From Pseudomonadota bacterium (GTDB lineage: Bacteria; Pseudomonadota; Gammaproteobacteria; Steroidobacterales; Steroidobacteraceae), in NCBI GenBank assembly GCA_018241505.1, contig JAFEDS010000006.1, positions 62,001-126,000 of the forward strand: a stretch of 64,000 bases of DNA, given 5' to 3'. Positions 54,029-63,423 of the stretch are shown one piece after another. Numbering within the stretch: the stretch's first letter is position 1; each line of letters begins with the position of its first letter. The notes beneath the pieces were generated by a model, which worked only from the letters and a program-made list of their open reading frames with translations, was not told the DNA's origin and made no database searches. Made by a program: the position numbers and the translations under genes.

Positions 54029-54763
54029 TCAGGCCGGGGGATCCGGCTCGACCGAGGCGGCCGCCGGGGGGGTGCTGCGGCTGGCGTACCAATTGATGGC
54101 GTACTGCAGCAACTGGGCGTTGGTCGCCAGGTTGAGCTTGCGCTTCAAGCTCTGGCGGTGGGTCTCGACCGTCTTCACGGACAGGCCCAGGGCTTCGGCG
54201 GCTTCGCGGGAGGACAGGCCCCGGCCAATGAGGCTCAGCACCTGCAGCTCGCGGTTGCTGAGCCGGTCGATGGGATCGGCCCCCAACCCGGCCCCGCCAC
54301 TGCCGCCGTCAATCCGGCCGAGGTTGCCGGCGAGCGATTCGCTCAGGTACGTCTCGCCCTCGAGCACTTTCCGCAGGGCAATCAGAAGCTGGTCGGAGGC
54401 CGCCTGCTTCATTATGTAACCACTCGCGCCGGCGGCCAGCAGGCGTTCGGCGTAAATCAACTCATCGTGCATGGAGAGGACCAGCATCGGCAGCTCGGGA
54501 CGCTGCGCATGCACGTCGCGGACGAGCTCGAGGCCGTCGCCTTGGGCCAGCGATATGTCAACAATGACCACATCGGGTGCCAGAGCGCGGATTGCCGCGC
54601 GCGCCTCGCGCTCCGTCTGCACCTCACCGCACACCACGAGATCGGGCTCGGGCTCGATCATGCGGCGCAAGCCCTGACGAACAATCGGATGGTCATCGAC
54701 TATCAACACACGCCGTTGTGCGGTGACACCCGAAAAACCTGGCATGCGTGGGGAAACTTTCAT
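54029..54763 (-). CDS. NarL/FixJ-family response regulator (LuxR-type DNA-binding)
   Basis: 244 residues; an internal ATG (MPGFSG) is another possible start. Receiver domain with acidic pocket Asp23/Asp24 in VLIVDDHPIV and phosphoacceptor Asp69 in VVIVDISLAQGD. LuxR-type HTH at about residues 170-230 (LSNRELQVLSLIGRGLSSREAAEALGLSVKTVETHRQSLKRKL, in part). It is co-directional with and 53 bp downstream of the large sensor kinase gene and is presumably its partner. Confidence 0.93.
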   Translation of the reverse strand: MKVSPRMPGFSGVTAQRRVLIVDDHPIVRQGLRRMIEPEPDLVVCGEVQTEREARAAIRALAPDVVIVDISLAQGDGLELVRDVHAQRPELPMLVLSMHDELIYAERLLAAGASGYIMKQAASDQLLIALRKVLEGETYLSESLAGNLGRIDGGSGGAGLGADPIDRLSNRELQVLSLIGRGLSSREAAEALGLSVKTVETHRQSLKRKLNLATNAQLLQYAINWYASRSTPPAAASVEPDPPA

Positions 54764-54816
54764 GAACGGCTAGCGGCCAAGGGACGTGGACATTGGACCT
54801 GAGGCACCCCGGGCAA

Positions 54817-57800
54817 TCAATGCGACGGTGGTGCCGAAGCCCGCGGTGCGGAGTCACGCTCCACTCGGTTTCCCTCCTGGGAACCGTCCAGCGGGCACGA
54901 GCAGCGCACACAGGCGCCACCATTTGTTCCTGACTCGAGTATCAGATCGCCACCCAGCATTTGCGCACGATAGCGCATGATCTTCAATCCCAACCCTCCG
55001 TACTCCTCCGGCGTTACCTGCTCGAAACCGCGGCCATTGTCATCTACACGCAGATGCAACTCACCGCCCGAGGTTTCCAGGCTGATGGTGACATCGCTCG
55101 CGCGGCTGTGCCGGATGACGTTGGTAAGGGCCTCCTGAACAATTCGATACACGTGCGTTGCCGACGTCTCGCTCAGGAGCAACGGCTCATCAAAATTCGC
55201 GTTGAAATCAACATGGACTCCGTAACGTTCGCTGGCACGAGCCGCGAGCGTCTGCAGCGCCGCCGCGAGCCCGCCGCGTTCGCCGCTCACGGGCGACAGG
55301 CCGCGAGCGAGTGAGCGAGTGCTCTCGATGGCGTTGTTGACCAATCCTATGACTTCCTCCACATCCACTCGCGCGGCCGACCCTTCCTTACGCAACTGCG
55401 CGGCCACTCCCCGCAGCATCAAGGCGATCCCCGTCAGATCCTGGCCGAGCCCGTCATGCAGATCGCTGCCGATCCGCTGCTGCTCGCGGTTGGAAATCTC
55501 AATGATCTCCCGCTCCAGGCGCTTGCGCTCGGTGACATCGTTCAACACCGCGAGCCAGCGTTCGGTGCCGCTGATGCGCAACGGCGTAATGACGCAGGTG
55601 GCCACAAACCGTGAGCCGTCCTTGCGCCGACATTCAAACTCGACCGGCACGACCTCGCCGTTCTCGCCGTTGTCCCGCAACGTCCGCTCGAAGCGCTTGC
55701 GCTGCAATGCAGGCATGCTGAACAGCGGATCAATGGAGCGCCCCAGCAGCTCCAGGGCACCAAAGCCGAACATCTTATCGAATGTCGCGTTGGTGAGTGT
55801 GATCAGATGCGTGGTCGAATCAATGAGCACCACGCCTTCACGCATCGTCTCGAGGATCCGGGCCTGCGTGCGCAGCGCGTCCTGCTGGGCGTGCCGCTCG
55901 GTCACTTCCGTGATATTCACCACCGCACCGAAGATCCGGCCGTCGGCCTGCACCGCGCGGGCCCGCAACTCCAGGTAACGCGGACCGCGCTTCGGATCAA
56001 TGATCACCTGGTCGAAGTCGCGCGGCTCCCCCGTGTTCATGACATGCTCGAATATCTCATGCATGTAAGCACGGTCGGCCGGCGGCGCAAAATCCTCTAC
56101 TGGCGCGCCGATCCAGCCATCGGGCGGTACCCCATGCATGGCGCGATTCAGAAACACACACTGGCGCTGCCGATCGAACAGGGCGAGCCAGTCGGCCGAG
56201 CTCGCGGCGACCGTCTGCAGCGTCATCTGTGACTCGCGCAAGGCGATTTCGGCCCGCTTCCTTTCAGTTACGTCCGTCACGGCAACAGTTAGCGACCGAA
56301 TCACGCCGCTGTCAATGACCGGAACGACCCGATGCTCGTGATGGGAAAGTGTGTTGTTGGAGTTCGGGTGGCGCAGCTCGAAGCGGGCCGGCTCGCCCGT
56401 GCCGAGCACACCGCGATACATCTCCTCCACGTAGGCGCGGTGCGCCTCCGGAATGAATTCCAGCAGGCTGCGTCCCACCACATCCTCGTAGCGGTATTCA
56501 CCAAACTGGCGGTTCATGAAGCGCACGTGCAGCGAATCGTCGACCAGGAAGAGCCAGTCCGGCGTGTTCTCTGTTACCGCTCTCAGGACCGCTTCGGACT
56601 CCCGTACAGCCTGCTCGGCGAGCTTGCGGGTCGTGATGTCATAGGCGGAGCCCAGGACACCGGTGACAGCGCCGGTCTGCGGATCGCGTACCGGCAGCGT
56701 ACTAACATACAACCACTTGCTCTCGCCGTGGACGGTGTGGATGCGGGTCTCGCCCGCCTGCGGCTCGCCCTGCAGGATGCGCTGGTAACGCGCCGCAACG
56801 ATCGGTTTCCACTCTTCGTCAATCAGTGAATCCCCACTGCCCTGCGGGTCCTCCAGCGTACAGCCGAAAATGGCCTGCATGCCGTCACTCGCCCAGACCG
56901 GCTCCGGCCGGTTGTCCGCATTGTAGCGATACTCAAACACAAAACCCGGTGCCATCTGCGCAACGGTGCGATAGCGGAATTCGCTCTGCCGCAAAGCTTC
57001 CTGGGTGTGCACGCGGTCGGTGATCTCCACGAGAAAACCAACCATGCGGGTGGCCCGGCCGTAGGCATCGCGTTCCGGTACCCGGCCGCGATCGAGAACC
57101 CAACGCCAGCTTCCATCTTCATGGCGCAGGCGGTACTCGGCTTCGTACAGCTCGCGGCGGCCGGCGATGACATCCTGGAGCGCGGCCTCGATGCGGGTGG
57201 CATCTTCCGGATGCACGCGCTTGTTCCAGAATGCCCAGGTGCGATCCCCGGACTTGGGAACCACGCCCAGAATGCGATAGTAGGGCTCGGCATGGCGAGC
57301 CTCGCCGCTGGCGAGATCCCAGTCCCACATTCCGCCGCGCGCGCTTTCCAGCGCCGTCTCCAGGCGGCGTTGACTGCGGATGTATTCGAGCTCGGCCTCC
57401 TTGCGCTCTTCGATGTCCATGCAAACGCCGACCATGCGCAAGGCGGCGCCGTAGTCATCCCGTTCAACTACACGGCCGCGCTCAAACAGCCAGCGCCAAC
57501 GGCCTTTCTTATCCCGGATACGGTATTCGGCATCGTAATAATCAGCTTTGCCGGCAACGTGATCGTTGAAGCGGGTGGCCGCGGTCGTAACATCGTCGGC
57601 GTGGATGTTGGCATCCCAACGGGCAACATGGTCCGGACCTTCGCAGGAATGCAGCTCCAACCGGTCGCACCAGTCGCTGTACCAACGTGTGCGCTCGGTG
57701 CGGAAATCCAACTCCCACAGGCCCATGCCCGCGCCCCAGACAGCCGTTTCCAACCGCGTCTCACTCGACCTCAGCTCACGCTCCGCGCGCTTTTGCGCGT

Positions 57801-58560
57801 CGATATCCAGGGAGACACCGATGGCGGAAGTGGCTTTGCCTTCGAAATCCCACGCAACCGCGCGGCCGCGCGTCAGCATCCATTTCCACTCGCCGCTGGC
57901 AGTACGAATGCGGTACTCCGTTTCAATCGACGTACTCTGGCCACTCAGGTGCTTGCGGATCTGAAGCTGCACGGCGGGCCGGTCGTCACTATGAATGCGC
58001 GAGAACCACGGGTTCGGAATGCACTCCCACAGCTCACGGGTGTAACCGGTCATCGCGAACCACAACGGGCTCATCACCGCGACATCAGTGGCAACGTGCC
58101 ATTGCCAGAAGGCCGCGCGCGCACCCCACAGGGCGGTCGCCAGGCGCGCCTCGTTTTCCTGAAGCGCGACTTCTGCGCGCTTGCGCTCATCGATTTCCAG
58201 GCAGATGCCGGACACACGAGCCGGCAGACCCTCAGTGGCCACGGTCAGCACCGTGCCGCGTTGAAGCACCCAGATCCAACGGGACTCGCCAACAGCCAGG
58301 CGGTATTCGATGTCGAAGCGCTCGAGCCGCCCGAGCTGCACGGCTTCGAGCTTCCGGCGGAACTCGGCCACATCATCCGGATGAATCTGGCGCGTCCAGC
58401 TATCGAGGGCATGTTGCCCTTCGCAGGGATTGAGGCGCAGTGCAGCGCACCACACCGGGTCGACACGGAAATTCCGTGTGCCGATGTCCCATTGCCACGT
58501 GCCGACCTGGGCCTCGTGCGGGGTTGCCAGGGAGCCTGCCTTGGCTGTTATTTGGCGCAT
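54817..58560 (-). CDS. Multi-PAS cytoplasmic sensor histidine kinase (HisKA_3 type)
   Basis: 1247 residues. Seven or eight consecutive PAS/PAC domains fill residues 1-1000 (repeating W.....RVHPDD-type and RWRWLFERGRVV units). A NarL-type HisKA_3 domain follows with phosphoacceptor His1035 in GSDLHDGLGQDLTG, and the HATPase has N-box EALTNVIRHSRA and VDDNGRGF, then GLGLKIMRYRAQMLGG. No transmembrane segment or signal peptide was seen, so it senses cytoplasmic signals. It sits upstream of the NarL-type regulator. The ligands of the PAS domains are not predictable; no haem- or flavin-specific motif was confirmed. Confidence 0.94.
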   Translation of the reverse strand: MRQITAKAGSLATPHEAQVGTWQWDIGTRNFRVDPVWCAALRLNPCEGQHALDSWTRQIHPDDVAEFRRKLEAVQLGRLERFDIEYRLAVGESRWIWVLQRGTVLTVATEGLPARVSGICLEIDERKRAEVALQENEARLATALWGARAAFWQWHVATDVAVMSPLWFAMTGYTRELWECIPNPWFSRIHSDDRPAVQLQIRKHLSGQSTSIETEYRIRTASGEWKWMLTRGRAVAWDFEGKATSAIGVSLDIDAQKRAERELRSSETRLETAVWGAGMGLWELDFRTERTRWYSDWCDRLELHSCEGPDHVARWDANIHADDVTTAATRFNDHVAGKADYYDAEYRIRDKKGRWRWLFERGRVVERDDYGAALRMVGVCMDIEERKEAELEYIRSQRRLETALESARGGMWDWDLASGEARHAEPYYRILGVVPKSGDRTWAFWNKRVHPEDATRIEAALQDVIAGRRELYEAEYRLRHEDGSWRWVLDRGRVPERDAYGRATRMVGFLVEITDRVHTQEALRQSEFRYRTVAQMAPGFVFEYRYNADNRPEPVWASDGMQAIFGCTLEDPQGSGDSLIDEEWKPIVAARYQRILQGEPQAGETRIHTVHGESKWLYVSTLPVRDPQTGAVTGVLGSAYDITTRKLAEQAVRESEAVLRAVTENTPDWLFLVDDSLHVRFMNRQFGEYRYEDVVGRSLLEFIPEAHRAYVEEMYRGVLGTGEPARFELRHPNSNNTLSHHEHRVVPVIDSGVIRSLTVAVTDVTERKRAEIALRESQMTLQTVAASSADWLALFDRQRQCVFLNRAMHGVPPDGWIGAPVEDFAPPADRAYMHEIFEHVMNTGEPRDFDQVIIDPKRGPRYLELRARAVQADGRIFGAVVNITEVTERHAQQDALRTQARILETMREGVVLIDSTTHLITLTNATFDKMFGFGALELLGRSIDPLFSMPALQRKRFERTLRDNGENGEVVPVEFECRRKDGSRFVATCVITPLRISGTERWLAVLNDVTERKRLEREIIEISNREQQRIGSDLHDGLGQDLTGIALMLRGVAAQLRKEGSAARVDVEEVIGLVNNAIESTRSLARGLSPVSGERGGLAAALQTLAARASERYGVHVDFNANFDEPLLLSETSATHVYRIVQEALTNVIRHSRASDVTISLETSGGELHLRVDDNGRGFEQVTPEEYGGLGLKIMRYRAQMLGGDLILESGTNGGACVRCSCPLDGSQEGNRVERDSAPRASAPPSH

Positions 58561-58689
58561 GCTGCGGCGCGATGCCTCATCAGAAACGAATCGATGCCAA
58601 TCTGCACTGACTGAGCCTGTATCTCAAGATTTATGAGTGTATAGGCTGTGCCGCACAGGATTTTGTTCAACGACACAGGAGGTCATCCC

Positions 58690-59481
58690 TTGAACGAGCG
58701 CACATCCGTCAGTCCGGCGGTCGCGGACTATTCACAGTGGCAGGCGCAGGACTACTTCAAAACCTATTACAGCGAGGTCGTGCTCCCCGACGAGCAGGTC
58801 GTGCTGGCCTACCAGATCGAAACCCTCAAACGCGCCGGGCACCCGTTCGGCCGCGGGCTGGAATACGGCTGCGGACCCACCCTGCACCGCGCAATCGCGG
58901 CCGCCCGTTCCGCATTCAGAATCGATATGGCCGACTGGCTACCTGACAATCTCGCGCAGGTGCGCGAGTGGGTCGCGGCCACCAGCGCCAACACCGACTG
59001 GAATCGCTTTACTGACTACATTCTAACCTGCGAAAGCCGGGGCGAGGCAGTCGATGCTTCCCGGATCCAGCGGCGCGAGGAACAAACGCGCAAGGTCATC
59101 CGCAACCTGCACGTGAGCGATGCCCGTTGGCGCCACCCGTTGGGTCCGAAAAGGCAGGGCTTCTATGATTTGCTGGTATCCGGGTTCTGCCTGGATGCGG
59201 TCTCGAGTGAGAAGGCTGTGTGGCATCGCTGCATGTCGAATGTGCTGTCGACCTTGCAGCCGGGCGGGCTGTTGATTCTCCACGCGCTGTATCGATGCAA
59301 GGCCTACAAGGTCGGCGAGCGAATGTTTCCGGGTGCCGATCTGTCCGAGGACGATCTCATCGAGTCCCTGCTCGCCACCGGCTTCACGCGCCGGAGCATG
59401 GATGTTCATGTGATCCCCTGTCCGGAGAATATCCAGTACGGGTACGGGGGCATTCTGGTGGCCTCCGCCAGGAAGGGCTGA
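58690..59481 (+). CDS. SAM-dependent methyltransferase (NNMT/PNMT-like)
   Basis: 263 residues from a TTG start preceded by AGGAGGT at 6-bp spacing; a GTG at 58648 would add 14 residues without an SD. Weak Rossmann-like motif I in GRGLEYGCGPTLHRAIAAA and family segments (YSQWQAQDYFKTYYSEV, ARSAFRIDMADWLPDN, FCLDAVSSEKAVWHRCMSNVLSTLQPGGLL in part) resemble N-methyltransferases of the NNMT/PNMT type. Acceptor unknown. Divergent from the sensor kinase gene. Confidence 0.8.
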   Translation: MNERTSVSPAVADYSQWQAQDYFKTYYSEVVLPDEQVVLAYQIETLKRAGHPFGRGLEYGCGPTLHRAIAAARSAFRIDMADWLPDNLAQVREWVAATSANTDWNRFTDYILTCESRGEAVDASRIQRREEQTRKVIRNLHVSDARWRHPLGPKRQGFYDLLVSGFCLDAVSSEKAVWHRCMSNVLSTLQPGGLLILHALYRCKAYKVGERMFPGADLSEDDLIESLLATGFTRRSMDVHVIPCPENIQYGYGGILVASARKG

Positions 59482-59489
59482 GCGAGCCT

Positions 59490-59515
59490 GGCTCCCGGCC
59501 CATGCGCCGGGGGCC
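59490..59515 (+). terminator. Candidate terminator after methyltransferase
   Basis: GGCTCCCGGC-CCATGC-GCCGGGGGCC forms a 10-bp stem (one wobble) 9 bp after the stop codon. No clear T-run follows (TGTCTC), so its efficiency is uncertain. Confidence 0.5.
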
Positions 59516-59548
59516 TGTCTCAGGAACACGACACAATTATTGGGAACT

Positions 59549-59577
59549 TTGGCTGCGTTAAATCGCTCCCCTATAAC
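59549..59577 (+). promoter_or_regulatory. Candidate sigma-70 promoter of the small ORF at 59605
   Basis: TTGGCT and TATAAC are separated by 17 bp, the ideal spacing. The predicted RNA would start near 59584 and carry an AAGGAG ribosome site at 59594-59599. Confidence 0.5.
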
Positions 59578-59604
59578 AGACTACAAGAAAGGGAAGGAGT
59601 CAGT

Positions 59605-59811
59605 GTGAAAGCCTCAAAAAACTGGGTGTGGCAGCCCCCCGCCGAAGCCATCGACAGCCTCGCCTCCGTGTTCAGTGCCCATTGGACTGCGGCGAAATCG
59701 CAACGCTTGGACGCGTTCTGGCCGAAAGCCACGAGTTGGCGCACTCAGCTCACCACCTCACCAGAGGCGGCAGACTCATCAGGTACGCTTCCGGCTCCGC
59801 ATCCGTGCTGA
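59605..59811 (+). CDS. Small hypothetical protein
   Basis: 68 residues from GTG with AAGGAG 5 bp upstream and a promoter-like sequence before it. It is basic/aromatic at the start (MKASKNWVWQPPAEAIDSLAS) and resembles no known family. It runs antisense into the 3' end of hemF (62 bp overlap), where HemF appears shortened. It may be a real small protein or an RNA with a chance frame. Confidence 0.4.
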   Translation: MKASKNWVWQPPAEAIDSLASVFSAHWTAAKSQRLDAFWPKATSWRTQLTTSPEAADSSGTLPAPHPC

Positions 59812-60574
59812 AACCGAATTTCGTGCCCCGGTCGTAAACGAGATTGAATTCGACATAACGTCCCCGCTTCAGCAGCAGCTTCTGGCGAGCCTCGTCATCG
59901 AACGGGGTGTTTTTCCGGCGCGCCACCAGTGTTGGGTAAATGCCTAGAAAGGCCTCGCCCACGGCTTTGACGAAGGCAAAATCCGCCGCCACATCCGCGC
60001 TCGCCAGCTCGTCGAAAAAAATCCCGCCCACGCCGCGCGGTTCCTGCCGGTGGGGCAGGTAGAAATACCGGTCACACCAGGCTTTGTATTCGGCATAGGC
60101 TTCCGGCCGATAAGTATTGCAGGCAGCCTCGAGGGCTGCGTGAAAGTCCTTTGTGTCCTCAGGCATCGGGAAAGTTGGAGTCAGATCCGAACCGCCGCCA
60201 AACCAGCCCCGGCTCGTGCGCAGATAGCGCAGGTTCATGTGAACCGCCGGGACATAGGGATTGGTCATATGCGCCACGAGCGAAATGCCGCACGCCACGA
60301 AGCGCCCGTCGGATTCTTCCGCACCGGGCACCTGAGCGCGCGCCTGGGGCGAAAACACGCCCCACACATGGCTGAAGTTGACTCCGACTTTTTCGAACAC
60401 CTGGCCGCGCATCAGGCGCGACTCGCCGCCGCCCTGCAATCGATGCCCTGCGGGCTTGCTCCACGAGCGGTGCTCGAAGCGGTGGTCCGTTTCAAACTCC
60501 TCGAACGCCGCGCAGATGCGGCTTTGCAGGTCACGGAAGTACGCGCCCGCGGGCGCAGCCATATCCATTGTCAT
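59750..60574 (-). CDS. hemF: Oxygen-dependent coproporphyrinogen III oxidase, C-terminally short
   Basis: 274 residues, about 25 fewer than E. coli HemF (299). Conserved stretches are VFEKVGVNFSHVWG, NPYVPAVHMNLRYL, WWFGGGSDLTP-like RGWFGGGSDLTPTF, and KRGRYVEFNLVYDRGTKFG. The protein ends immediately after SLPPLVRW; the usual tail that ends with PRDW is missing, and I found no tail in the following bases. It oxidatively decarboxylates coproporphyrinogen III to protoporphyrinogen IX. Overlaps the hemE stop by four bases; last gene of hemC-D-B-E-F. Confidence 0.9.
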   Translation of the reverse strand: MTMDMAAPAGAYFRDLQSRICAAFEEFETDHRFEHRSWSKPAGHRLQGGGESRLMRGQVFEKVGVNFSHVWGVFSPQARAQVPGAEESDGRFVACGISLVAHMTNPYVPAVHMNLRYLRTSRGWFGGGSDLTPTFPMPEDTKDFHAALEAACNTYRPEAYAEYKAWCDRYFYLPHRQEPRGVGGIFFDELASADVAADFAFVKAVGEAFLGIYPTLVARRKNTPFDDEARQKLLLKRGRYVEFNLVYDRGTKFGFSTDAEPEAYLMSLPPLVRW

Positions 60575-61683
60575 CGGGAGCTGCTCTCATGGACGTAGTC
60601 GACGAGGCGCGCCACCGCATCCGGGCTCGTTTCCGGCCAGATTCCGTGCCCCAGGTTGAATATGTGCCCGCGCGCCGCACGGCCTTCCTGCAGCACGATT
60701 TCAGCGCTGCGCTTCAGCTCGCCGGGAGCCGCAAACAACGCCGCCGGATCGAGATTGCCCTGCAGTGACTTGTTGGGTCCCAGGATGCGGGCGCATTCGC
60801 TCAACGGTGAGCGCCAGTCCACGCCGATCACATCCACATCGAGGTCGGCGACGCTCTGCATGAGGGCCGAGCCCTGGTTGACGTAGTAGATCAACGGCAC
60901 GTCTGTTTGCTCGCGCAACTTCGCCATCGTCCGGCGGACCGCACGCAAGGCGAACCGGTTGAACTCGCGCGGCGCCAGCAGGCCGGCCCAGGATTCAAAC
61001 ATCATCAAAGCCTGTGCGCCGGCTGCGGCCTGGGCGCCCAAGTAAGCGGCCATTGCGTCGCCAAGGTGGTCCAACAGGCGTTCGGCGGATTCCGGCTGCG
61101 CATACAGGAAGGAGCGCGCAACGCCGAATTCCTTCGACGGCTTGCCGCTGACGAGATAACACAACAGGGTGAAGGGACCGCCCGCGAAACCGATGAGGGG
61201 CGCGCCCCGCGGCAGCTCGGGCCGGATGAGCTTGATTGAATCGAGCACGAACGGCAGATCACGCGCGGGCCGCAAAGCCGGCAATGCGTCGATCTGGGCG
61301 TCGGTACGGATCGGATTGCGCACCACCGGGCCCGGATCGAAATGCAGATCGATGCCCATGCCCTGCAGCGGCGTCATGATGTCACTGAACAGAATGGCCG
61401 CGTCGAGATCGAAGCGCCGCAGCGGTTGCAGAGTGACTTCCGCCGCCAACTCGGCCTTGCGAGTCAGAGACTCGAAATCGACCTTGGCGCGCAGCTCACG
61501 GTATTCGGGCAGATAGCGGCCGGCCTGGCGCATGACCCAGATGGGGGTGTGGGAGACTGGTTGGCCACGGCAGGCGGCCAGGAAGGTGGACTGCGTGTTG
61601 GCCGCGGCGTCAGTCCGTGGAGGCTGTGGCGCGGTGGGCGCCGTGCCACCAGCCGGCGGCGCTGACTGTGTTGGCGCGCTCAT
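60571..61683 (-). CDS. hemE: Uroporphyrinogen decarboxylase
   Basis: 370 residues; start MSAPTQSAPPA (an upstream in-frame ATG adds four residues). After a nonconserved Pro/Ala-rich N-terminus, PIWVMRQAGRYLPEYRELRAK is the active-site signature with the conserved Arg residues, and ILFSDIMTPLQGMGI and FAGGPFTLLCYLV follow. It turns uroporphyrinogen III into coproporphyrinogen III. Start overlaps the hemB stop (ATGA). Confidence 0.95.
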   Translation of the reverse strand: MSAPTQSAPPAGGTAPTAPQPPRTDAAANTQSTFLAACRGQPVSHTPIWVMRQAGRYLPEYRELRAKVDFESLTRKAELAAEVTLQPLRRFDLDAAILFSDIMTPLQGMGIDLHFDPGPVVRNPIRTDAQIDALPALRPARDLPFVLDSIKLIRPELPRGAPLIGFAGGPFTLLCYLVSGKPSKEFGVARSFLYAQPESAERLLDHLGDAMAAYLGAQAAAGAQALMMFESWAGLLAPREFNRFALRAVRRTMAKLREQTDVPLIYYVNQGSALMQSVADLDVDVIGVDWRSPLSECARILGPNKSLQGNLDPAALFAAPGELKRSAEIVLQEGRAARGHIFNLGHGIWPETSPDAVARLVDYVHESSSR

Positions 61684-62663
61684 CCTGCCAACCACTCCGC
61701 CATCTTCGGCGCGAAGTACGTGATGATCAGGTCCGCGCCGGCGCGTTTGATTGCCGTGAGGGTCTCGAGTGCGGCCGCCTTCTCATCAATCCAACCGCGC
61801 TCGGCGCCTGCCTTGATCAAGCTGAACTCACCTGACACCTGGTAGGCGACCACAGGCAGATTCACGGCATCGCGCACCTGCCGGATGATGTCGAGATACG
61901 CCCCGGCCGGCTTCACCATCACCATGTCCGCGCCTTCTTCAACATCCAGAAGGACCTCGCGCAGCGCTTCGCGCGAGTTGGCCGAATCCATCTGATACGA
62001 GCGGCGGTCGCCGAACGCGGGTGCCGATTCGGCTGCCTCGCGAAACGGTCCATAGAATGACGAGGCGAATTTGGCCGCGTATGAAACAATCGGTGTCGCT
62101 GCATGCCCTTCGCGGTCGAGCAGGTTGCGCATCGCCAGGATTCGGCCGTCCATCATGTCGCTCGGCGCGACCGCGTCTGCACCGGCTCGCGCATAATTGA
62201 GCGCGACCTGCGCCAGTGTCTCGACCGAGGAGTCATTTTCTATCTGGCCTTTCGGCGTGACGTGGCCGCAATGGCCATGGTCGGTCGAACCGCACAGGCA
62301 GACATCCGCCCACACGATGAGCTGGGGGCACGCGTCCTTGATGGCTGAAATGGCCTGTGCCGCGAGGCCCTTCGGATCCAGGGCAGCGCTCGCCTTGGCG
62401 TCTTTTTGCGCCGGCGCCGCGAACAACAGCACCGCCGGAATTCCGGCTGCTGACACGGCGCGCGCCTCTTTCACAGCCTCATCGACCGAGAGCTGCGCGA
62501 TTCCCGGCATGCTGCTGATCGGGTTCTTGACGCCGCGCCCAGGCACGGCGAACAACGGATAGATCAGCGAGTCGAGCGTCAGCCGCGTCTCACGCACCAT
62601 CCGGCGCCACGCATCTGACTGCCGCGTCCGCCGCGGTCTGTGCAACGGATATCCCATGATCAA
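61680..62663 (-). CDS. hemB: Porphobilinogen synthase (delta-aminolevulinate dehydratase)
   Basis: 327 residues. Zinc-binding VCLCGSTDHGHCG, the first catalytic Lys region YAAKFASSFYGPFREA and the Schiff-base lysine in ADMVMVKPAGAYLDII are intact. It condenses two 5-aminolevulinate molecules. It overlaps hemD by four bases and hemE by four, so the operon is tightly packed. Confidence 0.96.
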   Translation of the reverse strand: MIMGYPLHRPRRTRQSDAWRRMVRETRLTLDSLIYPLFAVPGRGVKNPISSMPGIAQLSVDEAVKEARAVSAAGIPAVLLFAAPAQKDAKASAALDPKGLAAQAISAIKDACPQLIVWADVCLCGSTDHGHCGHVTPKGQIENDSSVETLAQVALNYARAGADAVAPSDMMDGRILAMRNLLDREGHAATPIVSYAAKFASSFYGPFREAAESAPAFGDRRSYQMDSANSREALREVLLDVEEGADMVMVKPAGAYLDIIRQVRDAVNLPVVAYQVSGEFSLIKAGAERGWIDEKAAALETLTAIKRAGADLIITYFAPKMAEWLAG

Positions 62664-63418
62664 TCCCTCGTCTGCAATGAGCGAAAAGTGGTTGCTGCCA
62701 GTCCGCGCAAGTTGGCGGACTCGGCCATGATTGGAGTGCAGGCGCGCTCAACCAGCTCGCGCGCGGTGGTCGGACCGATGGCAATCACCCGCGTGGTTTT
62801 CAGCAATCGGTCGAAATGGGGTTTGCCGAGTGAGTGTTCCAACTCAATGACGGCGGACGGGCTCGCAAATGTGACCGCGCCAAGACCGTCGCGATCGATC
62901 CACGCTCGGCAGGCGGCAACGTCGAGTGATGCGGGCTCGGTGCGGTAGGCTTCTACCTGGGTGACTGTTGCGCCCATCTGGGTCAAGCCTGCGGCAATCG
63001 TGGGCAATGCGCGCGAGCTGGCGGGGAAGAGCACCTTCGTGCCCTGCAGGGGCTTCGTGGCAAACTCGGATACCAACGCCGCGGCGTTGGCTTCCTCGGG
63101 CAGCAAATCCACCGGCCAGCCGCGTTGGCGCAGTACTTGCCCGGTTGCCTGACCCACCGCGGCAACCCGCAATTTTGCCGGCGGCGCTGCTACTCGCTCA
63201 ATGACCGCGGCAACGGCGTGACGGCTGGCGAAGACGATCCAGTCGAACTGGTCGATGTTGTTGAGCGCTTCGTCCAGATGGCTGGGCTCGGCAGCGCCCA
63301 CACTCACCGCGGGCCATAACAAGACTTCGAGGCCCAGCTCGCGCAGGTGAGAGCTGAGCGGGCCGTCGACCGCTTCCGCGCGCGTGACCACGACTGGTTT
63401 GGCTGCGCTGTCGTCCAC
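62660..63418 (-). CDS. hemD: Uroporphyrinogen-III synthase
   Basis: 252 residues. This weakly conserved family shows two Rossmann-like domains; DQFDWIVFASRHAVAAV and LGAVTFASPSAVIELEH, and the near-C-terminal VIAIGPTTARELVE are typical. It cyclises hydroxymethylbilane to uroporphyrinogen III. Located 5 bp after hemC as usual. Confidence 0.93.
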   Translation of the reverse strand: MDDSAAKPVVVTRAEAVDGPLSSHLRELGLEVLLWPAVSVGAAEPSHLDEALNNIDQFDWIVFASRHAVAAVIERVAAPPAKLRVAAVGQATGQVLRQRGWPVDLLPEEANAAALVSEFATKPLQGTKVLFPASSRALPTIAAGLTQMGATVTQVEAYRTEPASLDVAACRAWIDRDGLGAVTFASPSAVIELEHSLGKPHFDRLLKTTRVIAIGPTTARELVERACTPIMAESANLRGLAATTFRSLQTRD

Positions 63419-63423
63419 TGCGC

